This document shows, one piece after another, positions 1 through 10,884 of a DNA stretch of 64,000 nt (positions within the stretch are counted from its first letter, which is position 1; each line of letters begins with the position of its first letter). A program made the translations under genes and the position numbers. This DNA comes from Micropterus salmoides (Eukaryota; Chordata; Actinopteri; Centrarchiformes; Centrarchidae): positions 8,929,728 through 8,993,727 of the forward strand of contig NW_024040928.1 in assembly GCF_014851395.1 (NCBI RefSeq), written 5' to 3'. Under the pieces are notes generated by a model. It saw nothing but the letters and a program-made list of their open reading frames with translations, was not told the DNA's origin and did no database searches.

Positions 1-369
1 ATCAATGCATGGATCCATGTCCATTTCTCAGGTAAAAACTATATTCTTTTTGCCATATAGCCAGCCATCCTGCTTAAAACAAATAATTGATGCATTATGT
101 TTTTCTGTCAAGGCCCAAGTTGGAAACCAGTTATGTATTTGCAGGTGTTTGCTGAGTTCATCGCCTTACAAATGTTGCACCTATGCAACCAATTTGACTG
201 CGAGCTTGAGAGATACACACCACAACTGATTGCCCTGTACAGGCAGAAGGCCAAGAGAGCAGAGGCCCTGCAGAGATCTCCAGGATTTTTCCACACACTA
301 CAGGACCTGACAGCGGCTCTGTCACCTGATGCAGGTCTCCGAACCACGTTTTGTCAAGAAAACACGTGA
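1..369 (+). CDS. 3' end of an unidentified protein-coding gene (last two exons)
   Basis: Two exon pieces fit one reading frame. The first runs off the left edge and ends at base 31 with a donor (CAG then GTAAAA); its frame ends in SMHGSMSISQ. A 113-bp intron (32-144) closes with a TTTGCAG acceptor. The second piece runs from 145 to the TGA at 367-369 and encodes about 74 residues beginning VFAEFIALQMLHLCNQ, followed by a basic helical stretch (LYRQKAKRAEALQR) and a short polar tail. The composition (amphipathic helices, no low complexity) looks like the helical C-terminus of a cytosolic protein. I do not recognise the family. The gene reads in the same direction as clic5 and ends about 10.5 kb upstream of it. 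The exon structure is inferred from splice signals and frame agreement only, so a chance open frame is possible. Confidence 0.45.
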
Positions 370-2431
370 AACATGAAATGAGCGATCCTGAAAACGAAAC
401 AGCTGTTGTTTGTTGTTATAAAGATAGCAATTATAAAGACAAAGAATATGGGTGAAAGGATAGATTAGCACACACAGGTATCAGGGATTGTCTGAGCTAC
501 AGGCCCCATCCACACTAATTTTAATTTAAACGAATACGATCTCCGTCTACACCAGAGTTTTAGCTGCGTTTTGGAGTTGATCTCCGTCTACATTAAAATG
601 ACTGAAAACACACATCTATTGGCTGTTCAGGTACACTGGGCATGCGGGGTGAGTAAAAAGGTGCAGCTCCCCGACACCCAGTTAACTCTTGACTGTGAGG
701 TTACAACTCACAGCCCAAAAAGGAGAACAACAAGCGCACGTGTGTACATTTTTAGCTGAGGTCTGCGGCTCACTTTGGCTAGCCTTCAACTCAACAAACA
801 ATCATGATTTCAGTTAAATGCTAAAGTCGCTGTTACTGTTACCTTGTCTGTGGTCCGCTGGCAGAACACCGGGTGCTTTCTGATCAGATGCTGTCCTGCT
901 ATTGCCGAGGCCACAAAAGTTGCGTTTTATGGTGGACGGTAACATTACAGAGTTGTTGTTTTCTTTAGCTTGAAATAATCCCATACTTTGGACAAATTCT
1001 TCTTTGTCCCTTGCTGTTTTCTTTCTCTTCCTCCACTTTGCATACAATGCCATCATAATGATGTTGTGTTCACAGCGTAAGCGCGAAGTGCCACAGTAAT
1101 AAATGTCTGTGCCAAACAATGTGCTGTATAGTTATATGGATTAAACAAAGCATTGATGCAAAGAATTTGCATTTTATTAATCGATGAATCGGCCCTACAG
1201 TCAATACAGATTGGGCCCTCTGTACTATAATAGTGAAATTTCATTATGATATTGTGATGACCAGGAGGATAGAGCCATCTACTTTCAATTGTCATTTCTC
1301 ATTTGCATTTATTTAAGTTTTCCGGTACATGATCTCTTTAAAAGCCATTTACAAGCTTATTTTAAAATTCTCGGGCTGCCCTGAACACATAACCCAAGAC
1401 AAAAAAATCCTCAATTGCATTGCAATTTTATGTGCCGAGCATGACTTTTTATTTTTCTGTCCGTCCAAGAGACCAAATCTATCCATGATCGGTCTCCATA
1501 CGGTCTACTGACAGAGACATAGAGAGAGATGTACTATAGGCCTTCTCCACAAGCAGCTCACCTGCGGTTGTTACCACAGAATTGTGGGTGAAAAAGTTTT
1601 TTGGACAGTAGAACATACGACTGACAATGAAAGTTGAAAGCGGACAGATAGTAGCCTGTATGTGTCTGTCACTGTATGATACAACAAGAAAGAAACTGAA
1701 AGAGGTGGTGCAACCTGGTGTGTGCAGTGTTGTGTGGGACAGAACTGTAGGTGCTTGTGCGAATCTCCACATCCCAAAATTGAAAACTGAATACAAACCC
1801 AATGAAGGAATAGTCGAATATTTGGGTCCAGCCTTACTGCACTGGCTTCCAAATCTGTGATGTTGAAGGTTATAGTTAGGTTCTATTTCTCACCCATTGT
1901 TTGAGTCACTGTGTTTGTTTAAATTTGACTTGTCTTTTAGTAGTTGCAGCTGCTTGTTACTGCTATCAATATTATTATTATTTTAGAATTACATTGGTAG
2001 AACTGTTACACTTTATGGCTTGATGTGCTGTAAAAATATTTGTATAATAATTGTTTTGATTGTCAGTCTAGGAACAACACGAGGTACACATGAGATGCCA
2101 TCCAACCCTCTGTGGCCTCCCAGTGAACCTGCTAGCAGATGACTGATAACCTCATAACCTGCAATGTAAGTACTCAGTGTACTTACAGAAATGTCAGTAT
2201 CAACGGCAAGTAATATGAAATGTAATGTAATTAAATGTACTTCGGAAAACCAACTCGAATACCTCTTCCAGCAACTGACAGGTTTAAAGAGATGAAAGGA
2301 TAGGTTTGTGTTTTTTCAATGCTAAACTATGATGTGTACAGTGAAAGTTATTGTTGGCCCTTCATAGGCATGGCCAAATTGTTAGAAATTAGGGGCAAAT
2401 CCACTCTTCTCCTTCCATGAAAAAATGTTTC
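370..2431. other. Intergenic DNA with old transposon-like fragments
   Basis: No convincing gene. Around 500-950 the text resembles a common fish DNA-transposon fragment (repeated phrases on CTCCGTCTACA at about 540 and 583), but I see no matching ends. The open frame at 1627-1860 has no recognisable domain and no splice context. Confidence 0.3.
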
Positions 2432-2434
2432 CCC

Positions 2435-2483
2435 AAACAGTTGAAACCTCCCAAGCCCAGGTCTTGGGAGGTTTCAACTGTTT
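2435..2483. repeat. Perfect inverted repeat, 21-bp arms and 7-nt loop
   Basis: Left arm 2435-2455 and right arm 2463-2483 are exact reverse complements (the left arm begins AAACAGTTGAAACC and ends CCCAAG); the loop is CCCAGGT at 2456-2462. Pairing stops immediately outside (C opposite C). A transcript would form a 21-bp perfect hairpin. It is shorter than a usual animal pre-miRNA and the flanks are not TA or TTAA duplications, so neither a miRNA gene nor a MITE is demonstrated. Confidence 0.85.
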
Positions 2484-2620
2484 CAAATGAACTTTAGAAT
2501 TTTGTTCTCATTCTCTTACAATTGAGTCAGATTAAGAAAGCGTTATAGAGTCAGTATAGACAGAAGGAATCACAACAGCCACCAGTAACTCTTAACATTT
2601 AAACATTATATCAAATTGTG

Positions 2621-2621
<1 letters not shown>

Positions 2622-2661
<40 letters not shown>

Positions 2662-2671
2662 GGGGGGGGGG
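2622..2671. repeat. (GT)n microsatellite followed by a 13-G run
   Basis: Uninterrupted GT dinucleotides run to 2658, then thirteen consecutive G (2659-2671). Confidence 0.95.
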
Positions 2672-3412
2672 CGTGAGGTGCTAGTTTTCTTTTATAATTA
2701 GCTTCATAATTGGATTGTTTGTATTTTGCAGTGTAAAGATGAACCAGACATTGCTCACACTCATCACTGTGGTCACTGACACTGAGTGCAACCTCTGACA
2801 TAAATAAAAGCGTCAGCCAAATGTAAATATTAATGTAACTCATGTCCAAACTCCTGAAAGCACTTCTGAACTGGCCGTTCAGGACAGCTGTGAAGAGGTC
2901 CACAAGGTCAGATAAGCACTCACAGACATGCTGACGGGTGACATCACTGTGGCTGATGATATCACTTCCTCCTCCTGCAGGTTCAGCGACCTGTTAGTCT
3001 GGGCGGAGGAGTACGAGGATTCCCAGACCAAGCCTCCCAAATCCCGCCCTCCTTGCCACTCTTCCGGAAAGGAGCAGCTCCCCCCACCAACAACGAGGAG
3101 GAGAGCGCCACCAGCAGCGCCTCGGTACATAACCCCACCTCCACCTGCCCCTGTGTGTGAGGAAAACCTGAATCTGCGTCTCGTACTTGAAAACTACAAC
3201 GGAAAATTTGATATTTAATGTGGCTCATTTGTGAAACCAGGAAGCAGCTTTGTGTCTTCACCAAGCAGGAACCTCCGGGTTTGAAAAGTGAAGCCTCAAA
3301 CCTGCATTGTCTGTAACAGCCAGCACTGGGGTGACTCCACTGGATTGTATATAAGTCTATGAGAAAGTGGGGCTACTTCTCTTCTCTCTCTCTTCTCTAC
3401 TTCTCGTCCATT

Positions 3413-4768
3413 TAGTAAATTATGATCCCATTTATATGAAAATAGACATTTTCAGGTTCAGAATCTTAATTAGGGGTTGTACCAGAACAGGTTTACATGG
3501 TTTAATTTTCAAAAAACACTTTATTTTTTTCATACTGCACATTGCTGCAGCTCCTCTTTTCACCCTATGTGTTCTACGCTCCACTCTTGAGCTAAAGAGT
3601 GATGCATCTTACTTGCGCACATGCCCAGTTCCCAGGTAAGGACTACTAGCCAATCAGAAGCAGAGAAGGGCGGGTTGTAAGAAACAAGGTGGTGTGATCC
3701 AAATCAAAGCTGCTTCAGACTGCGACTGTAACAGATAGTATAAGTTACTCACAAGTCTACAACCACACATCATTGTTCCACATCTTACCATTAGGACTAA
3801 ACATTGAACTGTTGCCGGTGTTCTGACTATCTATGCTGCCTTGAAGAAAAATGCTACCATACCGCAAATCGATAGACTCGGCCCTGCTCCGTTTTCCATT
3901 GTAGATAGTACCCAGAGATAGTACGTAGCTTGTCGTTCATAGCGACGCCACACACAACTGCCTCGACGTAATGTTCAATGTGATACACCAGTGATCCACA
4001 CGGCTTTCTCTTTTTTAAGTTAAAACGTTTCAACATTCTTCAGAATGTAAACAGATAAGCGGTATGAAAATCTTTCCTCTGCCGTTGTTGCTGCAGTGGT
4101 CTGTATGATGACGGGAGCAGAGCGCTCTGTGAGCGTCCGGCTGGCCAGCCTCACGCACTCCTCCCGCGGGTTGGCATAGGCTTCCCCCGCAGCCACTTTC
4201 ACATAGCACATTTTTGTTCCGCCATCACTTCTCGCAAAACTGTCAATATTCGAAATCTACACAGCTGATTTCTCACCTCATAACTTCTCAGAAGTGGATT
4301 TTGTGATGAAATTCCATTCGAAAACTGTAAAATATAAAACTTTCTGTTGCTGGCCTCTGTCTGGTGCAGCAATGAAAATGCAGTGAATAGTGAATATTCT
4401 CTCTGACCAATCAGCAGTCTGTCATGTTTTCACGTTACATTTTAGTATCCCTCAGCTTGCTTGGAACCTCGACGGAGGATTAGCTCAGACTAGCTTGGTT
4501 TGAGGGCGTGCCTGACCCCGCTAGCCGCTTGGCAAGCTTTATGACGCATTTTCATTGTGACGTCACAAGTAAAGGAAGTGAAGGGCTGGACTACAAACGA
4601 GCTGTTTTCAAGCAGTTCAGAGCAGAGCTTTCTGTGGGAGATGCGAACTCCCTTTGGGCTGGACTTTGGGCTTTTTCACTTTGCAAACCTGTTACATGCA
4701 CAAAAAAAAGAGATATAACTCAATATAGGAGAGGGGAAAAGCCAAAAAGCATAATACCACCTCTTTAA
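3413..4768 (-). mobile_element. Long copy of a TTAA-type non-autonomous DNA transposon (family A)
   Basis: The sequence from about 3440 to 4768 matches, in reverse orientation, the element at 38957-39734: shared blocks include the TGCACATTGCTGCAGCTCC region, the GTGACGTCAC block and the terminal part ending GCATAATACCACCTCTTTAA. The right end carries TTAA at 4765-4768. The left end is diverged and its border is approximate. This copy is about 1.35 kb and keeps internal sequence missing from the 778-bp copy. No transposase is encoded. The TTAA flank suggests piggyBac-type integration; the superfamily is inferred. Confidence 0.6.
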
Positions 4769-5813
4769 AGGAGCTGCTCTGATAACAGCACCCCAGCAAA
4801 CAATTTCACGGTTAAAAGACGTCTAACCAGAGCCCAGACATCTAGGCTAAAACAGGGCTGAATTTGGGCTGTCAGTGAAAGTTTGGTAGACATCTAACCA
4901 TAGCCCAAAACTAGTCTAGTCATCAATTAGATTTGATTGAGTATTTATTACTGACCCATTTATCTCTATGGAAAATATAAAAATACTTGAACAGGACACA
5001 TGTTTTAGCCATGTTGCATTAGCACAACCAAATAGAGAAAGTTGCTTTTATTCTTTTGTAAGAGCTATGTGCTGTGAATGTAAGTGTTCTGTTCTGAATA
5101 TTTCTATTTCTAATAGTCTTTGCTGGAGAATTTGCAATAAATATTTAGTGTCAAAAAAAAAAGTCAAAAACTCATATTTTCATATCATAATGATCTAGTG
5201 AGTAAAATATGTGTGGCTTTCATTACAAATTATAATAAAGTTGTACATGTTTTATGTTCACCCCCTCTGAATTCAGATAATATAGAGTTTGTAATTTAAG
5301 AGCACGAGGAAACCCGTGGGTATCATGGAGTAACGTTATGTTACACTTGCATGCATAACACTGCACAATGCAACCGGTTCCAACAAGTTAATAATGAAGA
5401 CATGTCAAACAAAGACACAGATAATTACAAGACCAAAGTAAATGTCTTTTCGCCTCCAGTGTTTGTAGTAAACTCTCGCCCGTTGCTCGCTGAAAGGCCG
5501 AAATCCTAACGTATCCCTCATTTAAAAATGGCGGATGTCTTTATCGCGAGATCAGGCCGTCCCGATGTCTAACTTTCAAGTCTCGCGTTGCCAGTAGTCA
5601 TGTGTCAGTAGGGCTACAGCTGCCATCTAGCGGTTGAAAATAGTAATTGCATTTTGTTTTAAATTAAAATGAAAGTTAATGCAGGGAACGTTACAGCGAA
5701 AATAAAGATAATTTAAATGTTTCAAACGTTTACTTGCATTTGATGAAATGATATAACGCACCTCAACAGCTGCATGGGTGAAAACTATATGTAACCTATT
5801 TGGTCTGAAACAG
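4769..5813. other. Intergenic DNA, probable diverged repeat hosting the L2 insertion
   Basis: Phrases such as GCCCAGACATCTAGGCTAAA and TAGACATCTAACCATAGCCC recur in diverged form, and similar GGCTACA/TAGCC phrases reappear on the other side of the L2 element (9891-10230). This suggests one old repeat split by the LINE. No gene is seen. Confidence 0.25.
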
Positions 5814-6000
5814 GGCTACAGCCAAGCCGTTGATATTAATAATAATAATAATAATAATAATCCTTATTTGTAGAGCACTTTTCAAAAACAAGTTACAAAG
5901 TGCTTTAACAAGTGTAAAGAATAATACAAAAAAAGATAAGAGCATGAAAATTTAATATAAAATTAGTAAAATACAATAAAATAAAAGGGATAAGATAAAG

Positions 6001-8970
6001 TCAAATAAGATCGGGAAAAGCTCTCCTATAAAAGTATGTTTTAAGAAGGGACTTAAAAGAGTTTACTGACTCAGCCGACCTGATTTCCTCGGGCAGGCTG
6101 TTCCAGAGCCTCGGGGCCCTGACAGCAAACGCTCTGTCCCCTTTAGTTTTCAGTCGAGACTCTGGAACAGACAACAGACCTCTGCCCGAGGATCTCAAGG
6201 TACATGCTGGTGCGTATGGGACTAAAAGGTCAGAAATATAACAAGGCGAGAGGCCATGAAGAGCTTTAAAAGTGATCAATAGAATTTTAAAGTCAATTCT
6301 AAAACATACTGGGAGCCAGTGTAATGAAGCTAAAATAGGAGTAATGTGGTCATATTTCTTTGTTCTGGTTAAAAGCCTGGCAGCTGAGTTCTGGACAGTC
6401 TGGAGTCGATCAATAGATTTTTGGGTTAAACAGGTGAAAAGGCTGTTGCAATAATCCAGGCGTGATGAGATGAAGGCGTGTAAAATGGTCTCGGTGTCCT
6501 TAAAAGTTAACATAGATCGAATTTTAGCTATATTTCTAAGTTGATAAAAACATGATTGAACAAGCTTTGTGGTGTGCTGCTCGAAATTTAAATTACTATC
6601 AAACCAAACACCAAGGTTCTTTGCCACAGGCTTAATGTGATTTACTAGGGAACCAGCAGATGGCAGTATTTGATTTGCCATCTGCTGGGACCCGATGACC
6701 AGGATTTCTGTTTTGTCTGAGTTCAGCTGGAGGAAATTATTTGACATCCATTTTTTAACTTCACAAAGGCAGTTGTTAAGTGAACTCAGCATTCCAGGGT
6801 CTGTGGATCTGACGGGCAAGTATATTTGTGTGTCATCAGCATAAATATGAAAAGAAATGCCATGTTTATGGATAATATGTCCAAGGGGAAGCAGATACAA
6901 GGAAAACAAAATGGGTCCTAAGACCGACCCCTGAGGCACACCATATTTAACTGGACAGAACGAAGAGACATAGTTGTTTACAGACACGCAAAACTTCCTA
7001 TTTGACAGGTAGGATGAAAACCATTCTAGAGCAGTACCAGAGATCCCCACCCAGTGCCTCAGTCTGTCTAACATGATGTTGTGATCAATGGTGTCAAAAG
7101 CAGCGCTAAGGTCCAGGAGTACAAGGACTGAGCACATACCTTCATCAGCAGACATTAAAAGGTCATTGGTGACTTTAAGCAGGGCAGTCTCAGTGCTGTG
7201 GTACTTCCTAAAACCAGACTGAAACTTTTCAAATATTTTGTTATTTTCCAGCACAGTGAGCAGCTGTTTGGACACAATTCTTTCTAGAATCTTTGCAATA
7301 AAAGGCAGTTTTGAAATTGGTCTAAAATTTTGTGGGAGGGAGGGATCTAAACCAGGTTTCTTTAAAAGTGGGTTCACGCAAGCCGTTTTAAAATAATCAG
7401 GGACACAACCAGTAGATAGGGAGCTGTTGAAAACAGAGATCAAATGGGGCCCAACAGAATCTATTACTTTTAGTAAAAATTTTGTAGGTATTATATCAAG
7501 TGGGCTGGAGGACACTCTCATTTGTGATACTGTTTTTAAAAGCTCAGACAAGTCGATGGGATAAAACTGGTTAAAACTCTGTTGTTGCTGGTGAGGAACC
7601 TCTGAGTAAGAGGCCACGGGGGTAATAGAGGCTCTGATTGACACCACCTTATTGGTAAAATAAGATAAAAACAATTCACAGTCATCATTACTTCCAGCTG
7701 AGGCACAAGGAGGGGTTGGGTTTACCAGCTGATCCACAGTCTTAAACAGAATCCTGGGATTGTGTTTATGTGTAATAATGAGTTCAGAAAAATAGTGTGT
7801 TCTCGCATCCTTAACCATTTATTGTAGTTAATTAATAAATCCTTCAGACTGAGGTAATGGACTTGGAGATTGGATTTTTTCCATCTGCGCTCTGCTTTCC
7901 TGCATTCCCTTTTTAGGCTGCGAATGCTGTCATTTATCCAGGGTTGTTTACTAGCTTTAGACGTAGGCCTAACCTTTAGAGGAGCAGTAATATTTAGTGA
8001 CGACAAGCAGATATGATTGAAGTGATCAACCAGATTGTTGGTGTTGGAATCAGACAGGTGTTGGCTTTGGCTCTGAAAGAATGCGCAAAACTTTGAAACA
8101 CTTTGTTCATTAGCAGCTAAAAACAATACATCTGTGGTCAGATATGGTCATGTCCACTAATTCCACAGAGGAAATGCTGACACCCAGGGTAAAAACCAAG
8201 TCCAGTGTATGACCACGGTTATGTGTTTGCCCTTTGACATGTTGTTTGAAGTTAAAAGAAGTGGCCATATTTAAAAAGTCAGTTGCATTAACATTGGTGG
8301 GGTCATCAACATGAATATTAAAATCGCCACAAAGAACAATTCTGTCATAATTTAAAACCAGAGTAGATAAAAATTCAGGAAGTTCTGATAAAAATCCTCC
8401 AGGCGGTTTTGGGGGGCGATAAATTATAAAAGATATGATAGGTTGCAGCCCTCCAACTTTAAGAGTGAGAACTTCAAAGGAGCTAAATTCATCACAGCAT
8501 ACTTGATGACATTTAAAATTTTTCCTATACACGCTCACTAGCCCACCACCAAGACCACTGACCCTCGGTTGACTAAAACAATCATATTGAGGCGGACACA
8601 GTTCAGCTAGCTGCCTATAGTCATTCATTTGCAACCAGGATTCAGTTAAAAACATAAAATCTAGATTTGCAGACAAGATAAAATCATTTAAGATAAAAGT
8701 CTTACTTGAAAGTGATCTCACATTGAAGAGAGCCATTTTAAATGAGTTTGTTCTGGGTGCTGGAGTTGGTGCAGTTGTCCTAATCCTTAAGAGATTACTA
8801 ATATTTCTGTGTGGGATGTGCACATTTCGGTTTACTGGTCTATGCGTGATGATGACAGGAATAGAAGTCTTTGGAACAGCGCTGGGAGCAGACGGCTTTA
8901 CATGCCAGCAGGTGGAGACAGTTGTTTGTAGCAGTGAGGAAGAGATCTGTTCAGTGAGCGGTGGTGTGTC
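6001..8970 (-). pseudogene. L2 ORF2: endonuclease plus reverse transcriptase, two frameshifts
   Basis: The endonuclease lies at 8110-8823, with its frame open upstream towards 8970. It shows ALFNVRS, LTESWL, GGLVSVY, the metal/catalytic-site GDFNIHVDD, HTLDLVF and SDHRCIVF. A linker (7722-8126) sits in another frame and contains a basic QPWINDSIRSLKRECRK segment. The reverse transcriptase returns to the first frame at 6001-7818 (605 aa), with LLDLSAAFDTIDH, GVPQGSVLGP, the catalytic YADDTQIY and the C-terminal LHWLPV and WNSLPEEIR signatures of L2/CR1-type elements. The second frame change, near 7818, looks like loss of a single A in the codons around NYNK-MVKD. Two compensating indels mean the copy cannot make one complete ORF2 protein. 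The function would be target-primed reverse transcription. Confidence 0.9.
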
Positions 8971-8998
8971 CAGGTGTGCTGCATGAATGATGAGTCAT

Positions 8999-9755
8999 TC
9001 ACGTAAGTCATGTGTGGACCGCACCACATGCTGTATGTGCGCAGCTAACATTTCTGAGCCCCGTTTGTTTGGGTGAAGTCCGTCTGTCTTAAAAAGAGAC
9101 ATTCTTTGCCAGAAAATATTAAAATTATCCACATAAAACACACGATGAGCCCTGCAGGCCGCCGATCAGGTCCGGCGGCAGACCGGCGGCCCAGTGCAGG
9201 AGATGTAGCCGGTGGCGGAGATGCAACAGTGTCGGCAGGCACTGTTCGCCGAAAGAGATCCGTATCAGGGAGACTCGAAGCCGCAGGTGCATCCGCTGGA
9301 AGGACCGGAGTGTCGTTAGACAAGGCTGCATAGCGGTTGGAGAGGCCGATGTGCGGAGGAGAGGCAGCCCCATCCGAGCCTCTCTTGCAGCCACGGACCA
9401 CCACTTCAGCCCAGGTTGACTGATGCTTCGGAGTCGAGCAGGATGAAAGCCTGGGAAGACTAGAGGGGTCCCAAAACACGGTGTCCTGGATGTTGGCGGT
9501 TGCGCTAAGAGAAACAATCTGTTTGGCTTGTACTGAAGCTACATCCATAAAGCCAGTCAGCAGGGAATCTTTCTCTTTGAGTTCCTCTGAAAGTCGTCGG
9601 ATGTCTTCCATTAGGTCAACAATCTTTTTGTTCTCTTTCTTAAGGAGTGTGCAGTCCTCATGGGGCAGAGTTATCTCGGCTAGCATAGTCACCGGAGCTT
9701 TGTTGCGGTCAGTAGCGTTGATCGCGTTTTTACGGTCATCTAGCTTAAAATCCAT
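8999..9755 (-). pseudogene. L2 ORF1: coiled-coil protein with collapsed esterase domain
   Basis: ORF1 starts at ATG 9755 (MDFKLDDRKNAINATDR). Residues about 30-70 are a charged coiled coil (KKENKKIVDLMEDIRRLSEE). A STWAEVVVRG...LSNRYAALS segment follows, as in fish L2 ORF1, then a Pro/Ala-rich stretch. After a frameshift near 9130-9150 the reading continues as FYVDNFNIFWQ ... LFKTDGLHPNKRGSEM and ends at TGA 8999-9001. The DGLHPNKRG motif is the C-terminal Asp/His block of the GDSL-type esterase found in CR1/L2 ORF1, but the N-terminal GDS block is absent, so most of the esterase core appears to be deleted in this copy. The role in transposition would be RNA binding and particle formation. 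Confidence 0.75.
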
Positions 9756-9898
9756 GTCGGATGACTAAAATCCTTAACCCACGTAAAACTTAAATAAAGT
9801 TAAGTTAAATAAAAGGATATAAAAAATGTAACGAAAAAAGTGGATTAAAACTGGATAAGAGTCCGGTTCAAGACGGAGCTTCCGACAGGTGGCTACAG

Positions 9899-10884
9899 AC
9901 GCCAACGCATGCGCAGAGTGCAGATTACGTCAGCAATTACGTCAGAGATCTTGTGACAAGATGACCACTGATTGCCTCTATTTCTCCGGGTGGGCTAAAA
10001 GCAGACTACAAGTAGCCTGTCCAAATAAGAGCTCAATCGTGGCTACAGATAGACCATGTCAATTTAATGACACTTAATATCTTGTTGATATTATTGATAT
10101 TGCAAAAATAATGGGATATCAACCATCTCACGTGCTGCCAGGGCAAAACCCCACTATTAATCATTTTTGACTTTTTTGACTAAAAGTGGGCTACAAATAG
10201 CCGGTCTGTCTACGAGCTAAATCGTGTCTACCGATCCCCTATCCGTTTCCACAAATATTTTGAGTGTTCTGAACCTTTCGGCTTTACAGTTTATTTATTA
10301 GGCTACTACATTTTCATCTTCAGCTTTATTTGTCCATTAGGCAATTGGTTTTGCAGAAAGGACATGCATAAATACAAACAACACAGTGTTGAATAACTGG
10401 CACTTGATTGTTGAATAAAGAGCTTCAAAATAAACAGCTATTGGTTGTATTAATTTAAAAGTTTAGTTGAGACAGTTTAGACAAACTCAAAGTTAATTAG
10501 CCTAATTGTCGAACTCAACATTTTCTTGTTTAAGTGTGTTGCCTTGGCATTTTGATTGTTCTTTTTTGCAGTGTGGGACCGAAAAGAAGAAGATGTTAAA
10601 AAATACAATAAAACCTTTCAGTGTGTAGCCTGCACTGTTCACTACAATCGCAAGGAGTTCCGCTGACGTTCACTCTCTGCAATTGTGTCCTTGAAGGCAC
10701 AGGCCTCAGCTTTTGCATTAATCACTCGTTAACTTGCAGGGTCAAAGGTCTTTTATGAGTTATCGCTGGAATTTACCCAGGCGCTCAGTCAGTCAGAGGC
10801 AGGCGGACTGTGTGCCACCACTTCAGCACTCCTCCTCCACGTTAAACCCCGGGGTCTGACCAAAAAAACAAACAAACAGCAAAC
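9899..10884. other. clic5 upstream region
   Basis: 9899-10260 looks like the other half of the repeat split by the LINE (TAGCC/GGCTACA phrases). 10270-10560 is AT-rich and unremarkable. 10561-10884 is closer to the long first exon and likely holds its promoter and 5' UTR. It includes a DR1-like site (10739-10751), and the start codon at 10885 has a good context (AAACATGG). No TATA box is obvious. Confidence 0.35.
10739..10751 (+). promoter_or_regulatory. DR1-like nuclear-receptor half-site pair
   Basis: GGGTCA, a one-base A spacer, then AGGTCT: two near-consensus half-sites one base apart, the DR1 arrangement bound by HNF4, RXR/PPAR and COUP-TF families. It lies 134-146 bp upstream of the long-isoform start codon. 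Only the motif supports the call. Confidence 0.3.

Larger units (their letters stand above)
5835..9890 (-). mobile_element. L2-type LINE retrotransposon, nearly full length
   Basis: On the minus strand the order is 5' region, ORF1 (coiled coil and remnant esterase), ORF2 (AP endonuclease then reverse transcriptase) and a short 3' tail whose GTAAAGCACTTTGTAAC and TTTGAAAAGTGCT phrases and terminal (ATT)n run (5835-5861 on the plus strand) are typical of fish L2. An 8-bp GGCTACAG occurs at 5814-5821 and 9891-9898 and might be a target-site duplication, but that phrase is common in the surrounding DNA and does not abut the tail. Only a few lesions are seen: one frameshift and an apparent internal deletion in ORF1, and two compensating frameshifts in ORF2. 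It is therefore a fairly young but inactive copy. Confidence 0.85.

Noticed and set aside
1627..1860. 77-residue plus-strand open frame
   Set aside because: Short, with a cysteine-rich start but no recognisable domain and no promoter or splice support.
2435..2483. Hairpin as a microRNA gene
   Set aside because: A 21-bp stem with fully perfect pairing and no flanking stem is too short for a usual animal precursor; kept only as an inverted repeat.
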